64,000 bases of DNA from Microcebus murinus (GCF_040939455.1 NC_134126.1:3468375-3532374), one strand, 5' to 3'; positions 34,760 to 47,322 are shown, counted from the first letter of the stretch. The notes: generated from the sequence alone by a model not told the origin. Numbers and translations: made by a program.

Positions 34760-35480
34760 TGGCCATATAAGGGGGGGCAGTAATTTAAAAACCACACCTA
34801 TTTATCTGCTTCAGCAGGAGTTCATGTGAATATATGCCCCTAAAATTGGCAGAGGGAAAACTTTGTGTTAGCATTTGTAATAGCACTGCAAAGCATTATT
34901 AATTCAGTAGTTTGTTTATCTTGGAAATGTCTATGAGTATGAAACTCTTCTCAGATTTGAAAGAAAAAATAATGAGAATAAATTGGTAAACGCATTTGCT
35001 TTCGATCATACCCTCTTTAGTATAAATATTAAAAGTAAGCATCCTTTCCCTGTGACAATATAGTCAAGCTTCATTTTCTCCTACTTTTCGTTGTGAGCTT
35101 AATAGAAATTTATTATACATTTGGTTTGACAAAATATTTTGTACCTTCTTTGGTGCTAAAATTAAATATAGCAGAAATAAACCTGCTGGTTGGACATGAG
35201 AATAGATAACAGTCTCTTTAAGACCTATCATCCTCAGAGTATAAAGATGCAGACTTATGACTTGCTATTTTCAATACCCACACAGACAAGAAGTGACAAA
35301 GGACAAACTTCCTTAGGTGTTTACAGGTAGCCTTATGTTTATCTGTCAACATCTCTTAGCTTTATATTTTGCCTTGTATATGTTTATTGTTGTGCTTGTT
35401 TTGTTATTCCACTTTGTGACTTTTTTATTTTTTCTTTATTTATCTGTGCATGAGTCTTTGTAGTGGCCCATGGCTATGCT
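34760..35480. other. AT-rich unassigned DNA
   Basis: No gene or repeat is recognised immediately downstream of the CpG-dense block. Confidence 0.5.
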
Positions 35481-35489
35481 CTCTCAATT

Positions 35490-36060
35490 TTAATTGCTCT
35501 ATATATTACCTTGTGATTATACCACATTTTTTCACTTATTTGAGTGTTAATGAACATTTGGGTTTTGTCCAATTCCTGGCAATTTTAAATGATAGTGTAT
35601 GAATACTTCCTAGATTACATATGCACTCTTGTTTCTAGGGCCTATACCTGGGAGCAGAGTCACTGGGTTATAATATATGCATATATTCAGCCTTAGTAGA
35701 AAGCGTCAGCTTTTCTACAAAATTTTTGTCCAATTTATGACTTCCAGCAGTGTATAGGAGTCTTGCAGGTCCACATCCTAGCCAGCACTGGTATTGGCAA
35801 GCTTTAAGGCCAGCTGACCGATCTGTACGTAACAAGCTTCTGTATATGCCTGGGTCTATTCCCAGGCTTGCTATTCTGTTCTATTTGTCATGTAATCAGT
35901 GCCTGAAATGATAAGACACTTCTTTTTTGTGGGTCTTGATTTATGAGAATAAAATGTTCTCTGCCATATTCTTCCTCTTCAGTAGCATTTTTTCTATAGT
36001 TAGGCCATTGTATTTCCATATAAATTTTAGAATCAGTAAAGAAAATCTACTTGTTTTTAT
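35490..36060 (-). mobile_element. Old LINE-1 (L1M/L1ME-type) fragment, antisense
   Basis: The plus-strand text GAACATTTGGGTTTTGTCCA, GGGAGCAGAGTCACTGGG, CAGCAGTGTATAGGAGTC and CCACATCCTAGCCAGCAC is the degraded reverse complement of an L1 3' ORF2 region. It is strongly diverged with no open frame. Confidence 0.65.
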
Positions 36061-36259
36061 TTTGAAATAAAATGTATATATGTGTGTAATGCATATACAA
36101 TAGCCCAATGTGTATTTGACATTTGTTAATTCTGAAAATTATATATTTAGTTGTTTTGGTTGTTTTTATGTATGTAATCCTATAACCTATTATTATTAAC
36201 AGTTTTTGTTTCTTCTTTTATAATTCTGAATTTTATTTTTTCTCAGTGATACTTTGGGT

Positions 36260-37860
36260 TTAGCTATTACAACATCTCTTTTTCTTAGCTAAGAGAAGAC
36301 ATTATGCTTACTGGATCTATTCAGATTTGGAAGGTAAGAGAATACTTAGCTGAATAGTTGGCTCCAACCCATGAACTATATAACGAACGTGGCATAAGAG
36401 AAAGTTTAGTTGCTATCCTGCCTGTCATTGACACTGTTGTTCTGGTAGATTCAAAGGAAGGTTGATACCTTTATGTTGGATCAGAATCCTGGTTGGAACC
36501 TGTGGAAATCTTCAATCAGAGAAGCATATCAAAGACCTTTAGTTCATAGAGCAGGCAATGCTAAACACTATTCTTCTTGTGCGTGATAGTCTTAGCTTCC
36601 TCAGCGTGTGCAGTGGGACACAGTAAACAAATGCAAATGGTATAAATAAGGAAGGGTTCAGTATGTCCTAAAGCTATTAACAGTTCATACACATTAATGG
36701 ACTCATAGATCATATTAAGCCGTCAACTCAGGAAATCAACTCACGCCTACTCTATGGTTTGTTTTTGCTCATTGATGGCTCCAGCTAGAACTGGAAGGAT
36801 ACTCAGTTTTAGCTACACATTCAAGGATAGAACTACAAGCCAGTGAAGAAAATGACTTCCTAAGGTGAGCAGGGGTTTGTACAATGCTATATGTTTAGAG
36901 GTACATTTTTCTTAAAGAAAGAAGTACCAGGGATACAAATCTATAATGTTTTATAGGCAATAGATAACCACATAGCAAGAAGGTAGAACAAATTAAAGAA
37001 AATGATTAATGGTTTTCTCATAAAGAGGTCCAGAGAAGTATTTTATGCATCTAAATTTTAGAATAAACATTGAGTGAAGGCTTATCTGTTTCCTATGTGA
37101 GTGCTCATAGAAAGTGTTTCCTGCAGAGGACACTTCGAATAATGAAGGGACAGTTCAGTGTCTTTCACTAATTGCCATGGATCCTGATCAACAGGCTCAC
37201 GAGCTAGCTGGGGTGGAGATAATATCTGTATTAAACAGCGTGGACTTCACTTCACTGAAGCTGATCTGATCTTTGCAATTGCTGGGACACAGATTCACAG
37301 GTATCGAGATCACGGCTGTTACGTGGGAGAATGACACTGCCCTCGGGATTGTGTGGGGTCCTTTTCTTTCCTAAGCAGGCAACTCTTCACGTGAAGAGAA
37401 ATTATGCTGCAGAAGGACATGTCTCCCTTGGCCACGATGCTTCTATTAGCAATATCAATTGTGGATTTGCTGAATGTCTCCTTCACTTTTCTGATACTGC
37501 ACACACTATGTTGGAGTAACAATTCATTTTGAAATAAAAGCAACAACATCAAGATTAATTATGGAGTGGCTTGTGTCCAGGGAGTGTGTTTTACCATAGT
37601 TTTCTCAGCCAGAGTAAACTGGTTTCATGTAAAGTTGCGGTGACCTTGTGAAGACTTAGCAGTGCCGTCCCAGGGCTGCGTTGTCCTGCAGGGTGAGGCG
37701 CATGCCAGCGTCTCTCGCGTGCAGGGGTGAGCAGTCACGCTGCACTGTGACATGCTTTCCCTGGGCAGTCTCTGGTGCATTTCTCCCACGGCCACACATA
37801 TTGTTCTTCTGCTCAAGATTTATAAGGGGAATTTTCTAATGATCCCCTACTAAAGTTTTA
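36260..37860. other. Moderately GC-rich unassigned block, possible MaLR internal remnant
   Basis: This 1.6-kb block is more complex in composition than its surroundings and contains no Alu or L1. The segment 37,110-37,620 has the feel of the non-coding internal part of an ancient MaLR retroelement, but I cannot confirm this by eye. Open frames (up to 77 codons on both strands around 37,320-37,550) overlap each other and carry no recognised domain. Confidence 0.3.
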
Positions 37861-38029
37861 TTTTCCGTCACTAGAAGTTTGTGCTCTTCTGGTGTAGAAG
37901 TATAATCCATCCAGATCACCTAACACTGGTTCCATGCAGCCACTCTGCTGGTTTGGATCCCTATGTAATTGAACAAAAAAGGAAAGAAAATATTTACTGT
38001 ACTTGCGAGATGCTTAATTCTTTTTTTAA

Positions 38030-38160
38030 TTTAATTTAATTTTATTTTTTTATCTCAAATTCTGTGGGTACAAATATTGTTAGACTTACATATCTTGCCC
38101 CTACCCCCATCCCCCGCCCGCCATGCCAGAGCTTAAGTGTGTCCAGTCTCCAATACTGAT
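38030..38160 (-). mobile_element. Very short LINE-1 3'UTR insertion, antisense
   Basis: ATTTTATTTTTTTATCTCAA followed by a GTGGGTACAAATATTG and CATCCCCCGCCCGCC block is the reverse complement of a strepsirrhine-type L1 3' end. Only about 130 bp of 3'UTR is present, so it is an extremely 5'-truncated copy. Confidence 0.65.
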
Positions 38161-38205
38161 TATCAAAAAGTCATGTACTAGGCAGGGTTCTCACAGAAAC
38201 ATAAT

Positions 38206-38257
38206 TAATTATGTATATGTGCATGTGTGTATATGTGCATGTGTGTGTGTGTGTGTG
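38206..38257. repeat. (TG)n/(TATG) microsatellite
   Basis: An interrupted ATGTGTGT array ends in about nine uninterrupted TG units next to the Tigger-type insertion. Confidence 0.9.
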
Positions 38258-38445
38258 TAGTCAGCCCTCCATTCACTAGTGTTATAAGTAATCTAGAGAT
38301 ATTAAAAGTATAGGAGAGTATATGCATAGCTCACATGCAAATATTATGCCATTTTATCTCAGAGAATTGAGCATTAATGGATTTTGGTATTTATCTTCAG
38401 GAGGTCCTGGAACCAATCCCCCATGGATACCAAGGGATAGCTGTA
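38258..38445. mobile_element. Tigger/MER2-like MITE
   Basis: The 184-bp core lies between TA dinucleotides (38,258-38,259 and 38,444-38,445), consistent with the Tc1/mariner TA target. Its right end read backwards, CAGCTATCCCTTGGTATCCA, matches the MER2 terminus; the left end GTCAGCCCTCC is the other inverted repeat. The inner CCTGGAACCAATCCCCCATG is typical of the group. It is non-autonomous and encodes nothing. It is nested inside the older LTR-like repeat. Confidence 0.75.
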
Positions 38446-38900
38446 TATATGTATGGGTAGCCTTGTTATAGGGTATGGAAGCCAAAAAGCCCCACAATCT
38501 TCCATCTGTAAGCTGGGAAGCTAGAAAAGCGGGAAGTGTAATTTCGCATGAGTCCAGAGGCCTAAGAATCAGGGGAGAAATGGTGTAAGTCCAGTTTGAA
38601 TCCAAAAGCCTGACAACCAGGAATGTTGATGTCCCAGGGCAGAAGATGGTAGGTTTCCCAGATCAACTAGAGAGAGAAAATTCAACTTTTCTCTACCTTT
38701 TTGTTCTATTCAGACCCTCAATGAATGAAATGATACCTGCCCACATTGGTAAGATCATATCTTCTTTATTCAGTCATTCAATTTAAATGTAAATCTATTC
38801 CAGGAACACTCTCACAAACATTCAGAAATAATGTTTTAGCAGTTCACTGGAGATGCCTCAGCCCAGTTAAGGTGACACAAAAATTGATCATCATAAGCAG

Positions 38901-40290
38901 GTAGAGGGGACGTTTGTTTTGGAATGCATGGGACCCTCTGGTGAATTGTTCCATTCCTGCATAACCTTTAATAATTGAAAAACTGAAAACATTACTGGCT
39001 CAGAATAGTAGATAATGAAATTTCAGGTGCTGAAATGCTTTTCTGATGGAAAAGGCAACAAAGAATGTGTAGAATAGGAATATTATGAATATCAACTATA
39101 GTATCATGAACTAAAATGTCTGTGGTCACTGAATACATTCTCCCTTTCTTCCTAATGCCTCTATATTTATGGTTATATTTCCCTGTGACTTTCCCCTAAT
39201 GTGGTAGCTATGAATATTTTTTCTTTGCCATATTGTAGATATAGACTTTACCCTCTCTTTCCCCTAATACTGTATATATGGAACATTTCTGATAGTTGGC
39301 TGTTAATAGCTTTCATTCTATAAAATCAAGCTAGATTTTTAACCAAACAGAGAATGGATGTGACTTTGAGAAGGATACTGTGATTGATAGTGCACTGGGC
39401 ATTCCTTTTGGCATCATCTTATACAAGAGGTGGACATTTTTATATATAGAAAGCTATGAATAGAATTTGAGCAGCCAACTTACATAGTTTGACAGATATG
39501 TGGATTGACACTAACGACCACTTTCCCTTATTTTTCTAAGTTTGGAAAGCTAAATGTTGCATTTCTTAAACACCCTTAGAACTCTGAATGCAAATTAGTC
39601 ATTCCATTTATAAATGAATCAGACCCATATTTCTGGAGTAGTCTGGGTAGATAAAGTGGCTCTGACAGAAATGAGTGTTGGCAGAAAGTGGGCCATGGCT
39701 TAATGGCTAATTACCAGTCTCATGCTTCAAGAAAATGATGGCTGTCGAAGCATTGTTATAAGAGGCAGAAACTGTGTCCTACACTCTAGGTGACAGAAGT
39801 AGCATCCTGGTTCTTTGACTCTAGCTGTAGTGGTGTGTAATTAAAGCCAAAACTTAGTGGTGGCTGCACAAAATTAGCTTCATTAGTTCATCCAAGAATT
39901 GTGGATTCACCTACTTGGTCTTTCTGTCCTGCATGGAATCTCAGCTGAATTATTATTATTATTATTAGTGTGGTTCTTGCGTCATATAACACACACACAT
40001 ATATGTTCAAAACTTCTTTGGAAACTATATGTGAGATTTTAAAATTTGTCCTGCATATATTTTTTAAGCGTTCTGATACTAATATAACAATTTCATTTTC
40101 TGTAGACATCATGAAAGTCTAGTTTATACCTTAATTAGAAACAACCATGACATCCACCTATAGCCAAGATGTAGTAATGGGACAAGATTTATTCTCCTGT
40201 CTAAAACAATTAAAATTCTCTCACAATTTGTGAATAATAGGTCTTGAGACATTGGACCTCAAGCAATGAAGGATACTTATTGCTGAAAAA
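38901..40290. other. Unassigned DNA
   Basis: No gene or secure repeat is recognised. A short (ATT)n run lies at 39,949-39,967. Confidence 0.5.
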
Positions 40291-40299
40291 CAAGAAACA

Positions 40300-40960
40300 A
40301 CACAAATCCTATTGTATCCCCAATTTAATGTTGGATATTTCTATGCTGTGGCTCAGGGCTCCAGTAGCAGAAACCCAAGTGGATTCAAAAGTCTTCCTTA
40401 TTTGAAGAAACGAGACAGAACTCTAAGCAAGCTAAGGTGGCCAGAATTTGCAAAATGGATTTCCAATAGAAGATTGCTTCATAGGGGAACCTCAGACATC
40501 TTCAGAGAGCCCCTGACAGTGTTTGGTTGAGTGTTGATCAGCACATGCATGCCTGGAAACAACCCAAGGACATGCAATGGGGTGATTAGGGTAAAGAGTA
40601 TATGGAGCTCGCAAAGTGCCAGAGGCATTACCAACCAAAGCGGGAAACCTGATAATTCATGAAGCAGCAGGTATAATACTTGGAAAGTCTTGACTCAGTC
40701 AAAGGGAAAAACTGACCCAAGACTAAATGTTCTTCTGCTTCTGCCTAGCACAGTATTAAAACCAGGTAGGAAAGAAGCAAACCATTTTCAAGATTAAACA
40801 ACATCCCAGAACAAAGTTCAAGAATATCCATAGAAATAAAAACTTATCCACTACCCAATAAGATAAAATGAAGTGTCTGGTATCTAATCATGATGTATGA
40901 TTAGATACAATACAGTGAAATCTATAGTACCTGGCATCTAATCATACACAACGAATAGGT
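40300..40960 (+). mobile_element. Possible L1M/HAL1-type 5' region remnant
   Basis: Positions 40,820-40,900, with AGTGTCTGGTATCTAATCA, resemble the region upstream of or in the ORF1 start of very old L1/HAL1 elements. The preceding 500 bp is GC-richer, as L1 5' regions are. No coding frame remains; the assignment is tentative. Confidence 0.35.
40880..40908. repeat. Perfect 12-bp inverted repeat (hairpin)
   Basis: The arm GTATCTAATCAT (40,880-40,891) is followed by a 5-nt spacer GATGT and the exact reverse complement ATGATTAGATAC (40,897-40,908). A third, direct partial copy (CATCTAATCATAC) lies at about 40,936-40,948. Local duplication and inversion of an old L1-like segment would explain it. 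Confidence 0.9.
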
Positions 40961-41755
40961 AATGTATTTTTTTTCTTAATTGTGGTGATTATTTAATGAA
41001 TATATACACATATCAAAATGTATAAAATTGTACATTTTTATAAAAAAATTTAAAACTTCACTTCCTTAAGGAAAAAAATTGTTTATTGAACAAACTATAT
41101 ATCTACTACTTGTCCACAAGAAGAAAAGAAAAGTGATGCGGCTGTACAGGCAAGTGTGCCTGAAAATGTTCACAACAGCTGTGCTAAAAGCAGCAGCGGC
41201 TGGCGGCTTGGGAAGGGGAACACTCAAGAATTCCAGCCAACTGAACTGTCACCATATGCAAGGCTTCTTATTACTATAGTGGATAGAAAATAATGTGCCA
41301 AATAAAATGTTTTTGTCATCTATCCTTGGCTAAAACAAGTCAAATGCCAGAGCTATCTTCAATCGGAAAAGAAAATGAGTGATGTGAAGATCACTAGTAA
41401 ATACTAGAGTCCATTAGAACCTAATTAACTCTCTAGTGTTTATAAAACAAACTCAAGCCCTTTGCAGGGAAAATAACAATAATGTTCATAGTTATATCAT
41501 CAAGATCAAAGTCCAGTATTTTCTGATGATGTATTGCAATCCCCTTACCATATTGAAATGTAAAATATTTTTGTGTAATATCTAGTTGTGGTTTCTTTCT
41601 ATATGGAAATTTCCAAACTAAAAATAAATGTTATCTACCTGCTGATATATCCCATATACTGGAATGACTAGGACGGCACAATACTGGATATATCCATCTT
41701 TGGTCCATAGGAATATTGTAATCCCGTTCCTTTATTAGTGTGGTGCAACATCTAA
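40961..41755. other. AT-rich unassigned DNA
   Basis: No gene or recognisable repeat is seen before the Alu. Confidence 0.5.
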
Positions 41756-41759
41756 AATT

Positions 41760-42134
41760 AAGATTCAATATCAGCCGGGCGTGGTGGCTCACGCCTGTAA
41801 TCCTAGCACTCTGGGAGGCCGAGGCGGGCGGATTGCTCAAGGTCAGGAGTTCGAAACCAGCCTGAGTAAGAGCGAGACCCCATCTCTACCAAAAATAGAA
41901 ATAAATTAATTGAGCAACTAAAAATATATATACAAAAAAAAAAAAAATTAGCCGGGCATGGTGGCGCATGCCTGTAGTCCCAGCTACTCGGGAGGCTGAG
42001 GCAGGAGGATCGCCTGAGCCCCGGAGATTGAGGTTGCTGTGAGCTAGGCTGACGCCATGGCACTCACTCTAGCCTGGGCAACAAAGTGAGACTCTGTCTC
42101 AAAAAAAAAAAAAAAAAAAAAAGATTCAATATCA
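41760..42134 (+). mobile_element. Young Alu SINE (lemur-type dimer), sense
   Basis: The element (41,774-42,120) starts GCCGGGCGTGGTGGCTCACG, has the linker AACTAAAAATATATATAC with an A14 run, the right arm GCTAGGCTGACGCCATGGC, and an uninterrupted tail of about 22 A residues. A perfect 14-bp duplication, AAGATTCAATATCA, flanks it (41,760-41,773 and 42,121-42,134). It is among the best preserved Alus here and probably one of the youngest. Confidence 0.97.
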
Positions 42135-42139
42135 TGATC

Positions 42140-42560
42140 TGTCATGACAACAGAAGCAAAGAAGGTCTCAATATAGTTTCAACTCCCCTCTCCCACTCAA
42201 CTCCTGTGAATAAAACCACATGGCCAAACAACCTTCCAGCTACAGCCCCTGTTTCATTATAGTAAGCTTCAGTTCCCTAAAGACCCACAAAATGACTCAA
42301 GCAAGCCAATCACATCCTCCTGTGAAAATCAGGGATAACTTCATCCTTCTGTTACTGCAAAGCCTCTTCCCGCAGGCCTTGCTGGCTCACTCTGCTCCTG
42401 AGTGCAGACCTCAGCAGAGCTGCTGGCATGGTTCTCCTCCCGTGCAGTGAGTGCACCAGCTAATCAGCCGCTGCCGACCCCCGCTCTCCTGTCCAGGTCA
42501 CATGTATTTGGACATTCCCATAACCCTAGAGGTGAGCCAACAGTGTGAAGAGGAGACAGT
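42140..42560. mobile_element. Possible solo LTR of unnamed family
   Basis: A GC-richer non-coding block contains ATAAAACCACATGGCC, AGTAAGCTTCAGTTCCC, CCAATCACATCCTCCTG and AATCAGCCGCTGCCGACC. This composition and block structure fit an old retroviral LTR. No family could be assigned and the boundaries are approximate. Confidence 0.35.
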
Positions 42561-43094
42561 GTAAACAATTAGTCCCCGACCATGCTACTTTGGAAGAACA
42601 TTTCTCAGTGTTTTTATGATCTCCAGTTGCCTGGTCTCCACATGCCTGTGGGGACGCATGGTACCTCTTTCCATGATACTTTGGCTACTTCTGAGGTAGG
42701 GATCACGAGGTTTCACTCAAAATTTTCTTCTCTGATCTCTTTCCCCAAACTTACAAGTTAGTTAGTTACCTAATATTTCTTCCAAATGACTGTAAATAAC
42801 ACTTTTATCAATTGTTTAACATTGGTTTCTGAGTTATTTCATCATATACTGAATCAGTATGTTACATAAATTGATACCTTTCTATTGAGTTATTGCTCTA
42901 TCTGTTCCTATCTATATCATTTCTCTGTGACTACCACATCCAGTAGAATATAATTTGTATCATAAGTTTTCCCTTATGGTACAAAGGAAAAGTGTTACAA
43001 AGTGTAAGTGCTATTTACACATTTGCTTTTTTCTTAGAAGTAGTAGCTGTATAAATGAATATTGAATTATAGAGTCAGGAAGTAGATGTTCTCA

Positions 43095-43391
43095 GTCAGT
43101 GTGGAATGCTATAACAAAGTACAATAGACTGAGTGGCTTATAAACAACAGAAGTTTATTTCTCACAGCTCTGGAGGCTGGAAGTCCAAGATCAGGGGGAC
43201 GGCATGGTTAGGTTCTGGTAAGAGTCCTCTTCCAGGTTGCAGAGTGTTGACTTCACATTGAGCTCTCTGGGGTCCCTATTTAAAGGGCTCTAATCTCATC
43301 CATAGGGCTCCATTTTCATGATCTAATCACTTCCCAAATGCCCCACCTCCTAATACTGTCAGATGGGGCATTAGGAACATTCAGTCCATCA
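43095..43391 (+). mobile_element. Solo LTR-like element (ERVL/MLT2-like), copy 3
   Basis: It shares ACAAAGTACAATAGACTGAG, TTCTCACAGCTCTGGAGGC and a TTCAGTCCATCA end with the copies at 16,880 and 20,896. It is shortened in the middle relative to copy 1 and is non-coding. Confidence 0.6.
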
Positions 43392-45155
43392 GTGTGGATG
43401 AACATCATATGGATGGAATCTGCTAAGCGTTGGAGTGAGGACTTTGTTTTCTGGTTAAATACACTCTGACCCAAAGATTACAGATTTTATTTTATTTTAA
43501 TTATTTATTTTTTAAATTAAATATGAGTAGGTCCCTGGTAATTTCTCTACTGCCGCCCATCTTATTCCTGCAACATTTTTTCAACTGATTCTGACAACAA
43601 TGTTCCTGTCAGACTTAAATTTAATTCTTACATTTTCTTTACTTTGTGACCTTATATGTTATTTGGTAGAACTCTAGGAAATATAGCTGCAAGGACTATA
43701 AGACAGAAATCATTTCAAGTTAGTCTTCACCTAGAACAAAAATAATGGCTAAAGTCATAAAGCTTAAACCGTCTGATGTACTTCACTACTGTACTTTGAC
43801 ATTTTTTTTTTTTAGACAGAGCTAATGATGGACTCACTGCCTAACATGTTCAGTGTAATTTTGTAAAAGGACTTAAAAAAAGATATAGCCATGGACTTAA
43901 AATAATGTAAAGTTCTGTTTACATAGATCTTTCTTAATGTTATCAAAATGTTCATTAGATTGCAAGGAAACAAACTTTTCTCCCAGGATTGTATAAATTG
44001 TTTACACTCCTACTTAAATGAAGTGTGGTATAAATCATAAATTAGAGTCTCTAAATCATACTATGCTTCATTGAAGCAGAGTTCCACATACATGGTTACC
44101 AGATCACAGTGATATAACATTGAAGTCTGCTGTTAGTCTTTTTTCATAAGATCAAAGAAGGTGTGATTTCAAATTCTGATAAAGAAAGTTTTCTTATCCA
44201 CTTAGGAGATCATATGCCAGGTTTCAGGTTAGAAGAAGAAGAAAATTAATACTTATTAATACTAGCCTAGAATTGGTAGGAGATTACTAAATTACAAGGC
44301 ACCAAAATTGAGTACTACCAAAAAGATAAAATTTCAATTTGGTATTACAAATTTGGAAACATTTATTTTTAAAATTCCATGTGAATTGGTATAACTTATA
44401 ATGATGAGAAAATAGCATGATTAATTATCTTAAGGCCTGTGCATTTTTATGTAGTTCAGTTTTCTCTTATTCTTCTTTATGCTGAATTTCTATATAATTT
44501 TCAAACCTAACATTATTGTAGAATTTTAATTAAAGTGAAATTTAAAATAATTTTATAAAGTATATAAATTCCAAAGGATTATGCACTAATTGTAAGGAAG
44601 TAGAAGTTAAAACATAATCCATGCAAATAAATTCTACATTGCATAATCACATATTTTTAAATGATCATATATGTTGATACATGCAGCTTATGTTCTGGAA
44701 GCTGAGAATCATGGGAAAATTACTTTTAGCTTATTTTATCATTAAAAAATATAGTCATATTATTTCCCAGGTCACTCACTTCATGTTTTGTCCATTTAAG
44801 TAGTATATAATATGTAATAGTGGATGTCCAGTTAAAATGTCATGGAGTTTGACTGATAAATATAAATTAGCAGAAATTTAAGAGCACATAGAGTTCAAAT
44901 ATTTAGGTAATTGTAACATTTTATAATTACTAAGCAAAAGAATGTTTATTTTATTTTATTTCTAAAATTATTGGCAAGGGCAGGAGTGATAATGGAATAA
45001 TTATTAGCCATGAAGATTCAACTCCTGTCTTTATGGAGTTGTCTCTTCAAAATATCAGGCCACAAAATATACATTAGGCACTGGCTATTTAAATTCCACT
45101 TTGTACTTTGGGGTTTTTTATTTGTTTGTTTTCAGTGTAGAAAAGAATTGCTTTA
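43392..45155. other. AT-rich unassigned DNA
   Basis: No gene, Alu or secure L1 is seen over 1.7 kb. The segment 43,480-43,515 is a TTTTA-rich low-complexity run. Confidence 0.5.
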
Positions 45156-45159
45156 TGTT

Positions 45160-45465
45160 TATTTATTTAATTCAGGATATTATGGGGTACAAACACTTTG
45201 GTTACATGTAATGCATTTGCCTCACCCAAGCCAGGGCTGCAAGCCTGCCCTCCCCCACACAGTGCGCTCCGCATTCATTATTGCGGGGGTATCCCCCACC
45301 CTCCCGCTTGACCAGCACCAGTGAGTGTTACTGCCATGTGAGCACCTTAGTGTTGGACAGTTAGCACCAATTTGATGGTACCCGTGCTGCATGTTTTTCC
45401 ACCCTTGTGATACCTCGCTTTGAAGGATGGACTCGAACTCTATCCAGGATAGCATAAGAGGTGCC
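45160..45465 (-). mobile_element. 5'-truncated LINE-1 3' end (L1-F)
   Basis: From a TTTATTTATTTAATTCAGG start the sequence carries the same 3'UTR lineage as L1-C: ACATGTAATGCATTTGCCTC, AAGCCAGGGCTGCAAGCCTG and GAGCACCTTAGTGTTGG. It then enters the last codons of ORF2 (minus-strand translation MLSWIEFESILQSEVSQGWK at 45,411 region) and ends at about AAGAGGTGCCA. Only about 300 bp is present. Confidence 0.8.
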
Positions 45466-45944
45466 ATTTTGTATTTTGATTTTGATTTCTTAGGGAATTT
45501 GTAATCACTGCAAAAAAAGTTAAATTGTATATTTTTAAAAACCCAATATTATTAAAATATAGCATGCATGCAGAAATATGGACATATCATAAATGTAAAG
45601 CTTCATGAAATTTCACAGAATCATGCAAATTTAATTAGCTCACAGATAAACAGTATCTCACAAACATTTTAGAAGACTGCTTCTTCTCCTTTACTGTCAC
45701 CACCTCCACAAAAGTAATGCACCACTTTAAATTCTATTGTAAAGGATTAGTTTATCTGCATTAGAAGTTTTTATAGAGTGATAATTTTGAATTATTGTTT
45801 TGTTTGAGTTATTTGGCTCTATATTATTTGTTAAATTCAACACATTGTTATATGTAGCTACAGTTTTCATGTGTGTATATCTGTATACACACACACACAC
45901 ACATATATATATATAAACAATTTACTTATATCTTCTACTGTTGA
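45466..45944. other. AT-rich DNA with CA/TA microsatellite
   Basis: No gene is recognised. A (CA)n(TA)n tract lies at about 45,887-45,914. Confidence 0.6.
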
Positions 45945-46654
45945 TGACAATTGTGATTTGTGTTTTAGTATTAGGCTATTATGAATAGTGCTGCTGTGAA
46001 CATTCTTGAACATGTCATTTGCTGAATATAAATAAACTTTTTAATTAGAAATATATCTGGCTTCAGTGAACACATATAAACATCTTAGTTAGAAATTTAT
46101 CTACTAGGGTAATTGCCAAGTTTTAGAATATGAGTGTATGAACTTTAATTAATACCATTAAGAACTTTCTAAATACTTTGTAAAGCAATTTGCATGCACC
46201 AAAGCAGTGACCTAAAGGCCTGTTTGCTCAACATTCTCATAACTACTTTGTGGTTACTAGTTTTCACTGAGCTCTTCCATCGGATATAGTAACTTAATTT
46301 TCAATGCCCTGATAACTAATAAAATTGAAAATGTGTACACACATAAACATACACATACAAAATATTTTGGATATCCTCATCTTTAAGGCATTTTTCTATT
46401 GGGTTGTCTGCCTTATTGATTCAAGTTCTCTGCATACTATGTGTTGGAGCACCTGTGAGGTGTATGTGCTGCAAATATCTGCTTCAACTTTGTGACTTAC
46501 ATTTTCAGTATTTTAAAGGTATCTTTTAATAGTAGAAGTTATGATTTTTTCTATAGTTCTTAAATTTAATGTGATCTAATTTATAAATATTCTTTATAGT
46601 AAATAATTTTTTGTATCTTAGGTTTTTTATGACCCATCTGATTATAAATATCAT

Positions 46655-46751
46655 TTTTTTTCTTTTATTTCGGCATATTATGGGGGTACAAATTTTAAGG
46701 TTTCAAAAAGTGCCCCCCCTCACCCACAAGTCTGAGCTTCCAGTGTAACCA
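46655..46751 (-). mobile_element. Tiny LINE-1 3'UTR insertion (L1-H)
   Basis: T-rich start, then GGCATATTATGGGGGTACAA and CTTCCAGTGTAACCATC, the 3'UTR lineage also present in L1-D. It is only about 95 bp and abuts the tail of the next, older L1. It may have inserted in that element's poly-A tract. Confidence 0.65.
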
Positions 46752-47322
46752 TCTTTTCAATTTCAAAATGTTACAGGGAAACAAATGTTTTTGGATACAT
46801 GTATCAATTTCGTTATGCTTGAGTCAGGGTTATAAGTGTGCCCACCACACACATAGTGTGCATTATACCCGTTAGGTAGTTTTTCGCCCATCCTCTCCTC
46901 CCTCTTCCACCTGCTTGATTTCTGCTAAATTTTACTTCCCTATGTGCACATGTGTGCTCATCAGTTAGTTCCAATTTAATAGTGAGCACATGTGCTGTTT
47001 GTTTTTAAATTCTTGAGATACTTCACTTAGGATAATGGTCTCCAGTTCCATTCCAATTGTTGCAAATGGCCTTAATTCATCCTTCTTTGTGGCTGATTAG
47101 TGTTCCATAGTATACATATACATTTTGTTAACCCACTCATGAATTGATGGGAAACTTGGTTGATTCCACATCTTTGCAATTGTGAATTGTGCTGCAATAA
47201 ACATTTGTGTGCAGGTGATATTTTTAATAAAAGGACTTCTTTTACTTTGGGTAAATACTCAGTGAGGGGACTGCTGAATCAAATGGCAGGTCTACTTCTA
47301 GTTCTTTGAGGAATCTCCAAAC
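46752..47322 (-). mobile_element. 5'-truncated LINE-1 (L1-I)
   Basis: This carries the 3'UTR lineage of L1-A and L1-B: GTTATGCTTGAGTCAGGGTT, ATAAGTGTGCCCACCAC and CACCTGCTTGATTTCTGC. Antisense ORF2 C-terminus follows (TTCTTTGAGGAATCTCCAAA). It ends near 47,322, where the older L1M resumes with TATAATCTGTCTGGAG. Confidence 0.75.

Larger units (their letters stand above)
38177..38900 (-). mobile_element. Ancient LTR-like interspersed repeat, copy 2
   Basis: This is the same family as 1706-2127 but on the minus strand. Diagnostic text includes AGGCAGGGTTCTCACAGAAA at the left, CTATTCAGACCCTCAATGAA, TTCAGAAATAATGTTTTAGC and CCAGTTAAGGTGACACAAAA at the right. It is interrupted by a (TG)n tract (about 38,206-38,257) and by a Tigger-type element (38,260-38,443). 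No coding capacity. Confidence 0.6.

Noticed and set aside
34473..34766. 97-codon minus-strand frame through the CpG island
   Set aside because: Most of it is translation of the 22-bp minisatellite, which is open in all minus-strand frames; there is no recognised domain.
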